DNA of 5,758 nucleotides. Source: CAZKGE01 sp964541695. Lineage in GTDB: Bacteria > Bacillota > Clostridia > Christensenellales > CAG-138. The stretch covers positions 1 to 5,758 of the forward strand of contig CAZIRB010000127.1 of NCBI GenBank assembly GCA_964541695.1, in the 5' to 3' direction. The notes beneath the pieces are model-generated. The model searched no databases. It was not told the DNA's origin and was given only the letters and a program-made list of their open reading frames with translations. Below are positions 4,690-5,758 of this stretch, piece after piece. Every line of letters starts with the position of its first letter. Positions within the stretch are counted from its first letter, which is position 1. The position numbers and the translations under genes were made by a program.

Positions 4690-5040
4690 ATGCCAGCATC
4701 GCAAACGACGGACGATATGGAAAAGCGGGACCCTCTTGTCCCCGGATACCGGCGAAGGGGGTCTTTGTATGCCCGCGAGGCCTTTTTGTCCCCGGCTGTG
4801 CCGTTTCCCGTACCGGTAATTTGTACGCGCGGTGACACGCCTTCCGCGGCGGTCCGCGCCTGCGCGACCCCCCTTGTTCACGCGCTCTTTCCCCGCTTGG
4901 GGCAAAGGCGCGCGCGCGGCGCGCGGCGCGCGTACGCTTGGCCCCGTTGGCGAAAACTGGCAGGGATTTCCCGCGGCCAAAAGCGGCGGAGCGCAAATAA
5001 TAATGGCAGATGTCCGTATTCGCCCCGGAGGTGCCCATGA
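4690..5040 (+). CDS. Doubtful small reading frame before the recombinase
   Basis: The ATG at 4690 has a good AGGAG (4677-4681) at 8-nt spacing, and the 116-codon frame ends in a TGA that overlaps the recombinase ATG (ATGA, 5037-5040), a common coupling arrangement. Against it, the product is unlike any family I recognise, its second half is very rich in Arg and Pro, as expected of non-coding frames in GC-rich DNA, and it lacks a clear domain. The same frame is open upstream to 4534, and a helix-like Ala/Glu-rich stretch (about 4597-4689) lies there, so a decayed longer gene is another possibility. I regard it as unlikely to be a real protein but list it because of its translation signals. Confidence 0.2.
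   Translation: MPASQTTDDMEKRDPLVPGYRRRGSLYAREAFLSPAVPFPVPVICTRGDTPSAAVRACATPLVHALFPRLGQRRARGARRAYAWPRWRKLAGISRGQKRRSANNNGRCPYSPRRCP
4729..4763 (+). other. Hairpin within the recombinase leader
   Basis: GACCCTCTT (4729-4737) pairs with AAGGGGGTC (4755-4763) including one T·G pair, and an inner CCGG-ATA-CCGG (4742-4752) tops the stem. TTTGTAT follows, and a T5 run lies at 4783-4787, so attenuation of transcription into the recombinase gene is possible but weakly supported. Confidence 0.35.
4908..4936. repeat. Alternating GC tract
   Basis: An almost uninterrupted run of GC dinucleotides, broken by two GG steps, ends in GCGTACGC. It is self-complementary in many registers and prone to form hairpins or left-handed DNA. 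It lies about 100 bp before the recombinase start. Confidence 0.6.
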
Positions 5041-5758
5041 CAACAGAAGTGACCGAACAGGATTTTATACGATACAGAGAGAAGCTGGACGCGGACGAGA
5101 AGAGCCCGGCCACGATGGAAAAATATGTGCACGACGCGAAAGCGTTTTTAGAATTTACTGGGGATCAGCCGATCACGAAGTCCTTAGTGCTTTCGTACAA
5201 GGAGCAGCTCGTCAATCGCTACGCCGCCGCAAGCGTCAACTGCATGCTGGCCTCGGTCAACAGCTTCCTGAGCTTTCTGGAGCTGTCGGACTGCCGCGTC
5301 AAGCAGCTGAAAATCCAGCGCAAGGCCTATTGCGACGCCGGCCGCGAGCTGTCCAAGGCGGAGTATCTAAAATTGGTGGAGACCGCGCACAACAGGGGCT
5401 ACGAGCGGCTCGAGCTGATCCTGCTCGCCATCTGCGGCACCGGCATCCGCATCTCCGAACTGCCGTTTCTCACCGTGGAGGCCGTCACATGCGGCCAGGC
5501 CGAGGTGCGGCTCAAGGGAAAAACGCGCACGGTATTTCTGCCGGGCAGGCTCCGGACCCGCCTTGCCGCCTACGCCCAAAAATGCGGCATCCGCGGGGGC
5601 AGCATATTTGTTACTAGGTCGGGCAAGCCGATCGACCGCAGCAACGTCTGGAAGCAGATGAAGGAGCTCTGCGCGGAAGCGGGCGTGAGCGCGAACAAGG
5701 TGTTCCCGCACAACCTGCGGCATCTGTTCGCGCGCAGCTTCTACGCGGTCGACCGGGA
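5037..5758 (+). CDS. Tyrosine-type recombinase/integrase, XerC/D-like (3' partial)
   Basis: The frame is open from the ATG at 5037 to the window end, giving 240 full codons. Residues about 5-100 form the SAM-like core-binding domain (EKSPATMEKYVHDAKAFLEF, then ASVNCMLASVNSFLSFLEL). Residues from about 105 form the catalytic domain, with Arg I in GTGIRISEL (R138), the catalytic Lys in the beta-hairpin LKGKTRTVFLP (K160 most likely), and the H-x-x-R box FPHNLRH (H225, R228). The second His (LGH box) and the nucleophilic Tyr lie beyond the edge; related proteins run to about 280-300 residues, so roughly 45-60 are missing. GGAGG (5027-5031) 5 nt upstream fixes the start. It cuts and rejoins DNA at specific sites through a phosphotyrosine link; whether it serves a mobile element, an invertible switch or chromosome housekeeping cannot be told here, and no att site was seen. 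Confidence 0.92.
   Translation, partial: MTTEVTEQDFIRYREKLDADEKSPATMEKYVHDAKAFLEFTGDQPITKSLVLSYKEQLVNRYAAASVNCMLASVNSFLSFLELSDCRVKQLKIQRKAYCDAGRELSKAEYLKLVETAHNRGYERLELILLAICGTGIRISELPFLTVEAVTCGQAEVRLKGKTRTVFLPGRLRTRLAAYAQKCGIRGGSIFVTRSGKPIDRSNVWKQMKELCAEAGVSANKVFPHNLRHLFARSFYAVDR

Larger units (their letters stand above)
4311..5036. other. Gene-poor 726-bp spacer with promoter and structured leader
   Basis: No reading frame here resembles a known family. The first part (4311-4500) is AT-rich for this window and holds the promoter and operator-like repeats listed separately, plus TTGTTG-N9-CAACAA (4324-4344). The rest is GC-rich with several stems: CCCGCAG/CTGCGGG (4573-4599), the 14-bp palindrome GCCGCCCGGGCGGC (4621-4634), a 9-bp stem 4729-4737/4755-4763, and CCCC-GCTT-GGGG (4891-4902). 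TTGTCCCCGG occurs twice (4736-4745 and 4786-4795). It could be a long untranslated leader, a small RNA gene or a decayed gene; the sequence does not decide between them. Confidence 0.5.

Noticed and set aside
4471..4838. Minus-strand frames in the gene-poor spacer (4471-4656 and 4548-4838)
   Set aside because: No convincing ribosome binding site or family resemblance, and composition typical of random frames in GC-rich DNA.
4311..5036. Known structured RNAs (tRNA, tmRNA, SRP RNA, RNase P RNA, common riboswitches) in the spacer
   Set aside because: None of their hallmark conserved segments could be found by eye; a covariance-model search would be decisive.
4832..5617. A 261-codon plus-strand frame overlapping the recombinase
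   Set aside because: It is out of frame with the clear recombinase motifs and has no domain of its own.
5367..5723. Minus-strand frame within the recombinase gene
   Set aside because: Antisense shadow of the catalytic domain, without recognisable motifs.

Overview
The window looks like a chromosomal segment of a GC-rich Bacillota, probably of the class Clostridia. The grounds are strong GGAGG-type ribosome binding sites, G/C-rich third codon positions, Rho-independent terminators, and a gene set typical of anaerobic Clostridia: InlB-like repeats, VanZ, DUF1858/DUF438, a small cupin and a XerC/D-like recombinase. The genus cannot be named from the sequence. No tRNA, rRNA, CRISPR array or insertion sequence was seen.

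Layout. Positions 1-1325 (+) hold the C-terminal part of a large, probably surface-exposed protein: a Pro/Thr linker followed by five tandem InlB-B-like repeats of about 76 residues. A GC-rich hairpin, an AT-rich island with a 17-bp tandem repeat, and a strong bidirectional terminator (1497-1540) follow. The terminator separates it from a convergent VanZ-like membrane protein gene on the minus strand (1608-2138), which has its own extended -10 promoter. The divergent spacer at 2180-2350 carries a perfect palindrome and a weak promoter.

Positions 2351-4152 (+) form a compact three-gene operon: a DUF1858 protein, a DUF438-hemerythrin-PAS protein and a small cupin, with 12- and 17-bp gaps. A structured 3' region and a second terminator (4274-4310) close it. 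The domain set suggests an anaerobe's response to oxygen, nitric oxide or metal stress, with a likely diiron site in the hemerythrin domain and a PAS sensor. Its exact role is not known.

Positions 4311-5036 contain no convincing gene. They do hold an extended -10 promoter, several operator-like inverted repeats, a series of hairpins and one doubtful small reading frame. At 5037 a tyrosine recombinase starts (+) and runs off the window after 240 codons, before its second conserved His and its catalytic Tyr. The 570-bp structured leader in front of the recombinase and the DUF1858/DUF438/cupin operon are the two parts most worth a second look.
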